Source of the DNA: an uncultured Clostridium sp.
GTDB lineage: Bacteria > Bacillota > Clostridia > TANB77 > CAG-508
Direction of reading: 5' to 3'
Assembly (NCBI GenBank): GCA_900552655.1
Contig: USAE01000046.1
Location: 1-11,629, forward strand
Length of the DNA stretch: 11,629 bases
The translations under genes were made by a program, and so were the position numbers. The notes beneath the pieces were generated by a model. The model was not told the DNA's origin. It saw only the letters and a list, made by a program, of their open reading frames with translations, and did not search any database. This document shows positions 1 to 7,232 of this stretch, in pieces. The number at the start of each line of letters is the position of its first letter. The stretch's first letter is position 1.

Positions 1-612
1 TTTAGGCGTCAAATGATTATTGATTTGGATACGGACCCCCACATTGTACATTTTGAAAACTTCCATTATTTCTTTTTCTTTTTCCGCTCTAGCAATATCG
101 ATTTCTTTAATATATTTATCTACAATTTTTTGAATATCTTCTTGAGCTTTTTTAGCATCATCTTCTGTGATAGATTTTGCTTTTTCTAATTTTTTAATAG
201 CTTCATTAGCATCACGGCGAATATTACGAACAGATACTTTAGATTCTTCTGCACGTTTATTCAATGTTTTTACAAGGTCAGTACGACGTTCTTCAGTGAG
301 CTGAGGTATATTTAAACGAATTACTGTACCATCATTATTTGGACTAAGACCAAGGTCAGATCTTGTAATCGCTTTTTCAATTTCATGAAGCATTGGTTTT
401 TCCCATGGTTGAATTAAAATCATACGAGGTTCAGGAACAGAGATATTACCTACCTGATTTACTGGTACTAAAGAACCGTAATATTCTACCATTACTTTAT
501 CTAATAATGCAGGAGTTGCACGACCTGCACGAAGAGAAGCAAATTCAGATTTTGCTGCACTTAAAGTTTCTTTCATACGCTCTTCATTTTTAGCTATTAC
601 TTCTTTAATCAT
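1..612 (-). CDS. frr: Ribosome recycling factor (RRF), 3' end beyond window
   Basis: RRF acts in the cytoplasm with EF-G to split the post-termination ribosome. From the ATG at 612 the protein begins MIKEVIAKNEERMKETL and shows the family landmarks LRAGRATPALLD (about residues 27-38), SDLGLSPNNDGTVIRL (85-100), LTEERR and VRNIRRDAN (128-136, including the conserved Arg132). It also has the C-terminal signature KEKEIMEV ending at residue 185, where RRF normally stops. Here there is no stop: the frame continues FKMYNVGVRIQINNHLTPK to the window edge, at least 19 extra residues. The start is set by GGAGGT at 621-626, eight bases upstream and inside the last codons of pyrH; the pyrH stop and frr start share one base (TAATG), so translation is probably coupled. 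Arginine codons are almost all CGT/CGC (11 of 13 in the canonical part), unlike pyrH and the other genes here. The family call is certain; the tail is unexplained. Confidence 0.95.
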   Translation of the reverse strand, partial: MIKEVIAKNEERMKETLSAAKSEFASLRAGRATPALLDKVMVEYYGSLVPVNQVGNISVPEPRMILIQPWEKPMLHEIEKAITRSDLGLSPNNDGTVIRLNIPQLTEERRTDLVKTLNKRAEESKVSVRNIRRDANEAIKKLEKAKSITEDDAKKAQEDIQKIVDKYIKEIDIARAEKEKEIMEVFKMYNVGVRIQINNHLTPK

Positions 613-1331
613 TAATCATTACCTCCAACAGTTGTTCCAATATTTTCGCCTAAAGCAGCTTTTAAAATATTTTCGTGATTATCTATATTAAATACTACTA
701 AAGGAATTTTATTATCCATGCAAAGACTTGTTGCTGTAGAATCCATTACTTTTAAATCTTTGTTTAAAATATCTAAGTATGTTATTTCGTCGTATTTTAC
801 TGCATCTTTATCTATTTCTGGATCTGCTGAATATACTGCATCTATAGATTTTCCTAATAATATTACATCTGCATCTATTTCTGCTGCTCTTAATGCTGCT
901 GCTGTATCTGTTGTAAAGTAAGGATTACCTGTACCACACGCAAATATTACAATTCTTCCTCTTTCTAAATGTTTTATTGCTTTTCTTTTTATATATGGTT
1001 CAGCTATTTCTCTCATTTCTATAGCAGTTTGTACTCTTGTATATACTCCTCTTGCTTCTAGTGCATCTTGAAGAGCTAATCCGTTCATTGCTGTTGCAAG
1101 CATTCCCATATAGTCTGCTGTTGTTCTTTCCATTTCGTGACCATATCTACCTCTCCAAAAATTTCCACCACCAACAACTACTGCAACTTGTATTCCTAAA
1201 TTGGAAATTTCTTTTATTGCATCACATAAATTTCCTACTACTTTTGCATCAATCCCAGTTTTTTTATCTCCTGCAAGTACTTCGCCACTTAGTTTTAAAA
1301 GTACTCTTTTATAGGGCTTATTAGTTTCCAA
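612..1331 (-). CDS. pyrH: UMP kinase (uridylate kinase)
   Basis: PyrH phosphorylates UMP to UDP with ATP in pyrimidine nucleotide synthesis; the bacterial enzyme is a hexamer of the amino-acid-kinase fold. The 239-residue length is normal. Visible motifs are KLSGE (13-17, phosphate binding), GGGNFWRG (54-61), GTGNPYFTTDTAAALRA (133-149), DAVYSADP (164-171) and MDSTATSLCMDN (196-207). The start is a TTG at 1331, with AGGAG about 11 bases upstream; no in-frame ATG fits the family N-terminus better. All arginines checked are AGA. In most bacteria pyrH follows rpsB and tsf; here it begins a transcript of its own, divergent from an acyl-CoA synthetase gene, and overlaps frr by one base downstream. 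Confidence 0.97.
   Translation of the reverse strand: METNKPYKRVLLKLSGEVLAGDKKTGIDAKVVGNLCDAIKEISNLGIQVAVVVGGGNFWRGRYGHEMERTTADYMGMLATAMNGLALQDALEARGVYTRVQTAIEMREIAEPYIKRKAIKHLERGRIVIFACGTGNPYFTTDTAAALRAAEIDADVILLGKSIDAVYSADPEIDKDAVKYDEITYLDILNKDLKVMDSTATSLCMDNKIPLVVFNIDNHENILKAALGENIGTTVGGND
621..626 (-). promoter_or_regulatory. frr ribosome binding site inside pyrH
   Basis: GGAGGT on the minus strand, eight bases before the frr ATG, is formed by the last two Gly codons of pyrH. It fixes the frr start and suggests translational coupling. Confidence 0.8.
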
Positions 1332-1398
1332 ATTTATACACTCTCCTTGCTTATTTAATAAACTAAATATTTCTATAATAATTTAATCTAGCAAAGTT

Positions 1399-1407
1399 AT
1401 TCTATCA
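1399..1407 (-). promoter_or_regulatory. Candidate extended -10 promoter of pyrH
   Basis: The minus strand reads TGATAGAAT, an extended -10 (TG, one base, TAGAAT), about 70 bases before the pyrH start. The -35 is weak (TATACA or TACAAA at 17-19 bases). The 12 bases ATATGATAGAAT are identical to those in the dapF promoter. Confidence 0.5.
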
Positions 1408-1503
1408 TATAATTTTATGAATTTGTATAATTTTTTAATATTTTCTTAATTTTATTGTTAAAATTTATGTATTTTTTTGTAACCGACTAGTTATTATTAT
1501 TAC

Positions 1504-1532
1504 TTGCTTATTTTTACATATTGTAATATTAT
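1504..1532 (+). promoter_or_regulatory. Candidate sigma-A promoter of the acyl-CoA synthetase gene
   Basis: TTGCTT (1504-1509), a 17-base spacer and TATTAT (1527-1532), followed by the strong ribosome binding site AGGAGGT at 1547-1553, 12 bases before the ATG. An imperfect inverted repeat TAAC/GTTA lies just upstream at 1480-1493 and could be an operator, but it matches no site I recognise. Confidence 0.5.
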
Positions 1533-1565
1533 TATCTATATGTATTAGGAGGTATTAAAATATAT

Positions 1566-3302
1566 ATGGGAAACAAAAATTTAAGTGAAAAATTAAAGAA
1601 AAAATATCATAAATCTTTAGAAGTTACAGATTTAAAAGATTTATTATATAAGTCTGCTACCAGATATACTAGAAGACCTGCTTTTAAGTTAAAAGATAAG
1701 GTTGGAAATATTTATAAGGTTACATACCAAAAATTCAAGCAAGATGTTGTGGCATTAGGAACATCTTTAATTAACCTTGGATTAAAAGATGAAAATATAG
1801 CTGTTATTGGTAAAAACAGTTACAATTGGGCTGTTTCTTACTTAGCTGCTACAATTGTTGGAGTTGTAGTACCTATAGACAAAGAATTACAATCTAATGA
1901 TGTTATAAATTTTTTAAATGTTTCTTCTGCTAAAGCTATCCTTGGTGATGATAAATATTTAAAAAGTTTAGCTGAAAACAAGGAATCTATAGATAATAAA
2001 AATATTTTATTAATAAATTTTAATTCTGAAAAAGATACTAATTCGTATAAATCTTATTCTTTATTATTAGAAAATGGTTACAATCTTTTGGAAGAAGGAG
2101 ACAAAAAATTTGATAACATAAAAATTGACCCAGATGCAATGAAAGTTCTTATTTTTACATCTGGAACTACTGGAAATGCAAAAGGTGTCTGTTTATCACA
2201 TAAAAACATTACATCTAATATAATGTCTACTTTTGGTATAGTTAAAGTAAAAAGAAATGACCAAGTTCTTTCTATTTTACCGTTACACCACACTTATGAA
2301 TGTACTTTAGGCTTTTTACTTGTAATTTATAGTGGTGGTTGCATTAGTTATTGTGAAGGACTTCGTCATATTACAAATAACATTTCAGAATTTAGACCAA
2401 CAGTTATTTTATGCGTTCCTTTACTTTTAGAAAAAATGTATAAAAAGATAGAAAACACTGTTAGAAAATCTCTACCTAAAAAATATGCAGATATTGAAGG
2501 AGATATAATCTCTAATTTACCTTTCATTTTAAAGAATATAGTAAAAACAAAAGTTAAAAATTCTCTTGGTGGTAGACTAAGAGCATTTATAGTTGGAGCT
2601 GCACCTTTAGGACCTGAAATTATAAATTCTTTTAAAAATTTAGATATAAAATCTTTACAAGGATATGGACTTACAGAATGTGCACCTTTAGTTGCTGGAA
2701 ATAATGACTTTTATATAAAACCAGATGCTGTTGGACTTCCTATTCCAAATGTTTCTTATAAAATAGATAAACCAGATAATACTGGTGTAGGTGAAATTCT
2801 TGTAAAAGGTCCTAATGTAATGCTTGGTTATTATAAAAATGAAGCTGAAACAAATAAAGTTATTAAAGACGGTTGGTTTCATACTGGTGACTTAGGAAAA
2901 ATTGATAACGATGGTTGGCTTTACATTACTGGTAGATTAAAAACTGTTATTGTTACACAAAATGGAAAAAATATTTATCCAGAGGAAATAGAACACTATC
3001 TTAATGAAAATCCTTTAATTTCTGAATCTTTAGTTACAGGTCTTTCTGATTCTAAAGATGACGATGTATATGTAAATGCACAAATTTTCCCAAATATTGA
3101 TGCAATAAAAGAATATTTAAAAGTTTCTATTCCTCAAAAAGAAGAGATTTTCGCAGTTATTAAAGATATTGTTGCAAATGTAAATAAAAAATTACCAAAT
3201 TATAAACATATAAAATCTTTTATTATTAAAGATGAAGAATTTGAAAAAACTACTACTCAAAAAATTAAAAGATTTGGTAAAAATGTAGAAAATAATAAAT
3301 AA
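1566..3302 (+). CDS. Long-chain fatty-acid--CoA ligase (AMP-forming, ANL superfamily)
   Basis: A 578-residue adenylate-forming enzyme that most likely activates a fatty acid to acyl-AMP and then acyl-CoA. Motifs in order: the P-loop TSGTTGNAKG (198-207), LPLHHTYE (238-245), VGAAPLG (343-349), GYGLTEC (366-372), GWFHTGDLG (436-444), the hinge GRLKTVIVTQNGKNIYPEEIE (456-476) and the C-terminal catalytic lysine in TTTQKIKR (Lys566). The pattern QNGKNIYPEEIE and the total length fit FadD-like long-chain ligases better than acetyl-CoA synthetase. No membrane segment is evident. It is a single-gene unit: promoter upstream, bidirectional terminator 83 bases downstream. An acyl-ACP or other carboxylate substrate cannot be excluded from sequence alone. 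Confidence 0.88.
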   Translation: MGNKNLSEKLKKKYHKSLEVTDLKDLLYKSATRYTRRPAFKLKDKVGNIYKVTYQKFKQDVVALGTSLINLGLKDENIAVIGKNSYNWAVSYLAATIVGVVVPIDKELQSNDVINFLNVSSAKAILGDDKYLKSLAENKESIDNKNILLINFNSEKDTNSYKSYSLLLENGYNLLEEGDKKFDNIKIDPDAMKVLIFTSGTTGNAKGVCLSHKNITSNIMSTFGIVKVKRNDQVLSILPLHHTYECTLGFLLVIYSGGCISYCEGLRHITNNISEFRPTVILCVPLLLEKMYKKIENTVRKSLPKKYADIEGDIISNLPFILKNIVKTKVKNSLGGRLRAFIVGAAPLGPEIINSFKNLDIKSLQGYGLTECAPLVAGNNDFYIKPDAVGLPIPNVSYKIDKPDNTGVGEILVKGPNVMLGYYKNEAETNKVIKDGWFHTGDLGKIDNDGWLYITGRLKTVIVTQNGKNIYPEEIEHYLNENPLISESLVTGLSDSKDDDVYVNAQIFPNIDAIKEYLKVSIPQKEEIFAVIKDIVANVNKKLPNYKHIKSFIIKDEEFEKTTTQKIKRFGKNVENNK

Positions 3303-3357
3303 CTATTTACAATTCTCTCTTTTGATGATATTTTAATTGTGTGTGATAAACTATTAG

Positions 3358-3374
3358 TGTCGATAACATCGACA
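3358..3374. repeat. Short perfect inverted repeat after the ligase gene
   Basis: TGTCGAT, three bases, ATCGACA: a 7-bp stem lying 55 bases after the ligase stop and just before the terminator. Read on the minus strand, it would hide a potential small start codon next to a GAAAGGAG sequence. Confidence 0.5.
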
Positions 3375-3384
3375 TACTCCTTTC

Positions 3385-3415
3385 AAAAAGAGCAAAGCTT
3401 AACTTTGCTCTTTTT
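3385..3415. terminator. Bidirectional intrinsic terminator
   Basis: A perfect 13-bp stem, AAAAAGAGCAAAG and its complement CTTTGCTCTTTTT, with the 5-base loop CTTAA. T-runs lie on both strands. It serves the plus-strand acyl-CoA ligase and the convergent minus-strand 575-residue gene, whose stop is eight bases away. Confidence 0.9.
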
Positions 3416-3422
3416 TATTTTC

Positions 3423-5150
3423 TTATTCTTCAAAATCTTTAATCAGATTCCCTCTTTTTTCTTCTCTTTCTAATGCATCTATTACTGCAGTATCAAAATT
3501 ATTTATATTATATCTATACATATACGGATATTTTCGCGTAATTTTATCTGCATTCAAGTTATTTATATCATTTTTTATAACTTTTATATTAACTTTATTC
3601 AATTCTTCCTTTGTTAAGTGATATAATCCAATCAATTTCAGTTCTTTCCCATAGCTTCTTTCTTCATCTTTAAAAAATACTAACTCAAGTTCACTTATCT
3701 TATTTAAATCAATTTGTTTATCACCTATCCAATTATATAAAACAACAATTTCTTCTTCATCACAATATTTATTTGTTGGTAAGAAGTCAATTTTAGATAT
3801 TTGCATTGATATAACTTGTAATAAAATATATTTTTCATACCACTTGTGTTCTTTTAACTCTTCATTTTTTATTTGACACAATAAGAAATCTCCAACTTTC
3901 CAATTAGCTTTTAAGCAAACTCTTTTATAAACATCTCTTTCCTTTGGTTGTTTCTTATTTAGTTTTTCTTTAATTTCTTCCACTTCTATTTCCCATTTTT
4001 TTAATCGTTCATCTTTTTCAATATACTCTATGGCTTTATTTTTTACATCATCTACTAGTCTTCCATACTCCCATTGAGCATCTGCTAGTGCTACCCAAAA
4101 CAAAAAATCCTTATCTTTATCTTCTATAATATTTTTCTTATATTCCATTATCTTCTGTAATGCTTCTTCATTGCTTTCAGTTACATGTAGCAATGAGCAA
4201 TATTCTTTATTTGTGTCAAATGTTATTTGGTTGTCATAAAATCTTGTTCCCCATTCTTGCATATTCTTTTTATATTCTTCTATATTTATTTTCTTATTTT
4301 TGTTAGTTCCCAATTTAATATAGTTTTCAATTTTGTTATCTCCAAAATTGTACCATGTTAACCAAAGTGGTATTCCATTGTCTATATACTCATCTTCTAA
4401 TAAACCTGTTACAGGAAAATTTCCAATATATTTATATAATTTTTGAACTCTTGAAGTTATGTTATCTGAAATTATAGTAGAATACCTATATTTTTCTTTT
4501 TTGGGATTATATTCATCTATAATGTATTCACATTTTTCAATTTCTTCATATGTACTTGGTATTTTATTATCTTCTGTTATTTGAATATGCATTACTGGTA
4601 TATAGTATTTATTATCTCTATCTCCCCATTCCATAGCTCTTTCAAAACTTATTATTAAGAATCTACCTTCTAATCCATACTCTTTTGCTTTCTCACTTTT
4701 TAATTCATATGCAAACCTATCGCCTACCTTCCATGGACATATATATGGTTTTGGTCTTCTTTTTATTTTAATTATTTTTTCTTCTGGCTGATTACTTTCT
4801 ATTTTTATTTTTAAGGCTTCTAATACTTTCTCTCTCTTTTTATATAATTCTTTATCTTCTCCCCATCTTTCTAGATCTGTCTTGTTTTCTATTATCTTTA
4901 ATGCTTCCATTTTTAGATTATCTGTTAACATTCCATTTTTCCAAAGTATATCTGCTAGTACTAATATTACTATAGCTCTATCATCATCTAATTGCATATA
5001 GTCTTCATATTCTTCCAATATACTTTCTATTAATTCTTCTTTGGTATATCTTTTGCCCTCTTCATCCCCATATATTAATCTATCTTTTATACTTTCCTTT
5101 ACATCACATGCTGTATCATCTTGATACAATCCTGTTCCCCATGCTCCCAT
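3423..5150 (-). CDS. Two-module protein with DUF4259-like N-terminus, function unknown
   Basis: A 575-residue, highly charged protein with no signal peptide or membrane segment, so probably cytoplasmic. It opens MGAWGTGLYQDDTACDVKES, the start typical of DUF4259 proteins. The chain is two copies of one module: residues 1-296 and 297-575. Module 1 has MGAWGTGLY (1-9), ADILWKNGMLTDN (66-78), a helical KIENK..W..KR stretch and PWKVGDRFAYEL (139-150). Module 2 repeats the same order with MQEWGTRFY (297-305), ADAQWEYGRLVDD (356-368) and NWKVGDFLLCQI (416-427). Module 2 is the more diverged. The start is set by AAGGAGGAG seven bases upstream. It stands alone between two terminators (3385-3415 and 5197-5232). 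DUF4259-type proteins have no established function, and the neighbours give no clue. Confidence 0.7.
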   Translation of the reverse strand: MGAWGTGLYQDDTACDVKESIKDRLIYGDEEGKRYTKEELIESILEEYEDYMQLDDDRAIVILVLADILWKNGMLTDNLKMEALKIIENKTDLERWGEDKELYKKREKVLEALKIKIESNQPEEKIIKIKRRPKPYICPWKVGDRFAYELKSEKAKEYGLEGRFLIISFERAMEWGDRDNKYYIPVMHIQITEDNKIPSTYEEIEKCEYIIDEYNPKKEKYRYSTIISDNITSRVQKLYKYIGNFPVTGLLEDEYIDNGIPLWLTWYNFGDNKIENYIKLGTNKNKKINIEEYKKNMQEWGTRFYDNQITFDTNKEYCSLLHVTESNEEALQKIMEYKKNIIEDKDKDFLFWVALADAQWEYGRLVDDVKNKAIEYIEKDERLKKWEIEVEEIKEKLNKKQPKERDVYKRVCLKANWKVGDFLLCQIKNEELKEHKWYEKYILLQVISMQISKIDFLPTNKYCDEEEIVVLYNWIGDKQIDLNKISELELVFFKDEERSYGKELKLIGLYHLTKEELNKVNIKVIKNDINNLNADKITRKYPYMYRYNINNFDTAVIDALEREEKRGNLIKDFEE

Positions 5151-5196
5151 ATTTTTACTCCTCCTTTTTTACTTATTAGGCTATGCCCATATATGC

Positions 5197-5232
5197 AAAA
5201 AACTCGCTAAATGTATTTAACATTAGCGAGTT
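5197..5232 (-). terminator. Terminator of the dapF-dapL-lepB operon
   Basis: On the minus strand AACTCGCTAA, a 12-base loop, TTAGCGAGTT, then a run of six T. The hairpin ends the dapF-dapL-lepB transcript about 95 bases after lepB and lies just upstream of the 575-residue gene. Confidence 0.85.
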
Positions 5233-5306
5233 GCATAACAAATTTGTGTAGTACTTTTTCCTACATAAACAACCTTATAAATTTTTAATATCCCCTTATT
5301 TTTCAT
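5223..5306 (-). CDS. Possible 27-residue basic peptide, last gene of the lepB operon
   Basis: A 28-codon ORF (27 residues) starting MKNKGILKIYKVVYVGK and ending YATR. It begins 21 bases after the lepB stop, with AAAGGG nine bases before the ATG. Its TAA stop falls inside the terminator stem, so nearly all the sequence between lepB and the terminator is coding in this reading. The peptide is basic (six Lys/Arg) with a short hydrophobic middle. I recognise no family. The ribosome site is moderate, and an ORF this short in AT-rich DNA could arise by chance. Confidence 0.3.
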   Translation of the reverse strand: MKNKGILKIYKVVYVGKSTTQICYATR

Positions 5307-5327
5307 ATCTATTTTCCCTTTTATTAT

Positions 5328-5966
5328 TTATTCAACTTTTCCAAATTTATCAAATGGCCAAAATCTAAAAAGCACTATACTTTCTATCTTATCTTGTGGC
5401 ACACATCCAAATGCTCTACAATCATGGCTTTCTGATCTGTTATCTCCCATAGCAAATACAGTTCCTTCTGGTACAACAAAATCTAGCACCAAACCACCTT
5501 CTGCTTCTGTTTTTACACTATTTGATAAATACTCTTCTTTATATTCTGCTCCATTTATATAAACTTTACCATTTTGAATTTTAACATGTTCACCTGGTAA
5601 GGCAATTACTCTTTTTATATAACTTGTTTTACCTATTTCTAAAACATTATGAACGAATTTATTAAATCCACCTTCAGGCTCTTTATATCTTGCTATAGGT
5701 GACTCTTTAAATTCTGACTCTGTTAAATAATCTTCTATTGGCGCTTCAAATGTAATAATATCTCCTTTTTCTGGAAGCTTATTACTTAGTCTTATTGTTC
5801 TATTTAAAATTAACCTTTGACCTTCTATTAGTGTAGGCTTCATAGAAACTGATCTAACTTGGGTTGGAGTCATTATATAATATCGTATCCATAACCCTAA
5901 AATTACCGCTATAATAATGCATATTATCCATTCTAGAATATTTCTTAGCTCTTCATTAATATTCAT
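5328..5966 (-). CDS. lepB: Signal peptidase I
   Basis: A membrane-bound serine protease that removes signal peptides from exported proteins. The 212-residue length fits Gram-positive type I signal peptidases. One N-terminal membrane segment spans about residues 11-31 (LEWIICIIIAVILGLWI), followed by the catalytic domain outside. The catalytic serine is Ser41 in SVSMKPTL and the general base is Lys118 in YIKRVIALPGE; GDNRSESHDCRAFG (174-187) is the conserved box near the C-terminus, with Cys183 where Ser is usual (DSR). A loop of about 40 residues between the serine and lysine boxes (73-112) resembles that of larger Sip proteins. AGGAGG lies 11 bases before the ATG. It follows dapL by 25 bases in the same operon, a pairing with no obvious biochemical link apart from the cell envelope. 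Confidence 0.95.
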   Translation of the reverse strand: MNINEELRNILEWIICIIIAVILGLWIRYYIMTPTQVRSVSMKPTLIEGQRLILNRTIRLSNKLPEKGDIITFEAPIEDYLTESEFKESPIARYKEPEGGFNKFVHNVLEIGKTSYIKRVIALPGEHVKIQNGKVYINGAEYKEEYLSNSVKTEAEGGLVLDFVVPEGTVFAMGDNRSESHDCRAFGCVPQDKIESIVLFRFWPFDKFGKVE

Positions 5967-5991
5967 TTTTATAATTGCCTCCTAGCTTATA

Positions 5992-7230
5992 CTAGAATTG
6001 CAATGTTTCTTTAATTCTCTTCATTGCTTCTTCTGTATTTTTTCTTTCACCAAATGCTGTTAGTCTAAAATATCCTTCGCCACTTGGTCCAAATCCAACT
6101 CCTGGTGTTCCTACAATATTCGCTTTTTCTAATAACATATCAAAAAATTCCCAAGATTTCATATTGTTTGGAACTTTAATCCATATATATGGAGAATTTA
6201 TGCCTCCACAGTATTGTATTCCAACCTCATCTAATCCTTCTCTTATTATTTTAGCATTTTCTAAATAATATTTAATATTTTCTTTTATCTCTTTTTGTCC
6301 TTCTTCTGTATAAATAGCCTCGGCAGCTCTTTGAGTTATATATGAAACTCCATTAAATTTTGTACATTGTCTTCTATTCCATAATTTATTTAAACTAACT
6401 TCTTTTCCATTATTTAATTTTATTTTTAGTTCCTTAGGAACTATTGTATATGCACATCTTATTCCTGTGAATCCCGCTGTTTTTGAAAAACTCTTAAATT
6501 CTATAGCAACTTCTTTTGCTCCTTCTATTTCATATATAGTATGAGGAATATTTTCTTCAGTTATAAATGCCTCATATGCAGCATCATATAAAATAATAGA
6601 ATTATTTTCTTTAGCATATTTTACCCATCTAGCTAATTCTTCTTTTGATATAACTGTTCCTGTTGGATTATTTGGAAAACATAAATATATAATGTCTGGA
6701 ATTTCTTGTGGAAGTTCTGGTATAAAATCATTTTCATATGTACATGGTATATAAATAACTCCATCATATCTACCCGTTTCAGTATTATATTTACCTGTTC
6801 TTCCAGAAATTATGTTTGTATCTAAATATACCGGATAAACTGGATCTGTTATTGCAATTTTATTATTTATATCAAACAAATCCACAATGTTTCCGCAATC
6901 ACATTTCGATCCATCTGATATAAAAACTTCATCTGGCAATATTTGTATTCCTCTTCTTTCATAATCATATTTAACTATTGCTTTTCTTAAAAATTCATAT
7001 CCTTGTTCTGGACCATAACCTCTAAAAGTATTACTTTTTCCTAGTTCATCTACTGCCTTTTTCATTTGCTCTATTATTTTATTTGCTATAGGCTTAGTTA
7101 CATCTCCTATTCCTAGTTTTATAATATTTTTATCCGGATTATCTTGTTGATATTTTGATACTTTATTAGCTACTGTAGAAAACAAATAGCTATCTTCCAT
7201 TTTTAAAAAGTTTTCATTTATTTTTACCAT
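5992..7230 (-). CDS. dapL: LL-diaminopimelate aminotransferase
   Basis: A pyridoxal-phosphate enzyme that converts tetrahydrodipicolinate directly to LL-diaminopimelate with glutamate as amino donor, bypassing the succinylase or acetylase branch. The 412-residue length is typical. Family features include GIGDVTKP (40-47), FRGYGPEQGYEFLR (69-82), FPNNPTGT (185-192), the cofactor lysine Lys250 in FKSFSKTAGFTGIRCAY, and GVGFGPSGEGYFRLTAFG near the C-terminus. The ATG lies two bases after the dapF stop. Its ribosome site GGGAG is formed by the end of dapF, so the two are probably translationally coupled, matching consecutive steps (DapL product is the DapF substrate). The DapL route is common among Clostridia, which supports the taxonomic reading. 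Confidence 0.96.
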   Translation of the reverse strand: MVKINENFLKMEDSYLFSTVANKVSKYQQDNPDKNIIKLGIGDVTKPIANKIIEQMKKAVDELGKSNTFRGYGPEQGYEFLRKAIVKYDYERRGIQILPDEVFISDGSKCDCGNIVDLFDINNKIAITDPVYPVYLDTNIISGRTGKYNTETGRYDGVIYIPCTYENDFIPELPQEIPDIIYLCFPNNPTGTVISKEELARWVKYAKENNSIILYDAAYEAFITEENIPHTIYEIEGAKEVAIEFKSFSKTAGFTGIRCAYTIVPKELKIKLNNGKEVSLNKLWNRRQCTKFNGVSYITQRAAEAIYTEEGQKEIKENIKYYLENAKIIREGLDEVGIQYCGGINSPYIWIKVPNNMKSWEFFDMLLEKANIVGTPGVGFGPSGEGYFRLTAFGERKNTEEAMKRIKETLQF

Positions 7231-7232
7231 AA

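Noticed and set aside
393..593. Plus-strand ORF of 66 codons across frr
   Set aside because: It lies antisense to a clear RRF sequence, has no ribosome site and resembles no family.
718..1324. Two plus-strand ORFs (67 and 95 codons) across pyrH
   Set aside because: Antisense to the whole of a confident UMP kinase gene; composition is the low-complexity mirror of AT-rich codons.
2078..2882. Minus-strand ORFs of 71 and 64 codons inside the acyl-CoA ligase gene
   Set aside because: They are antisense to conserved ligase motifs and lack start signals.
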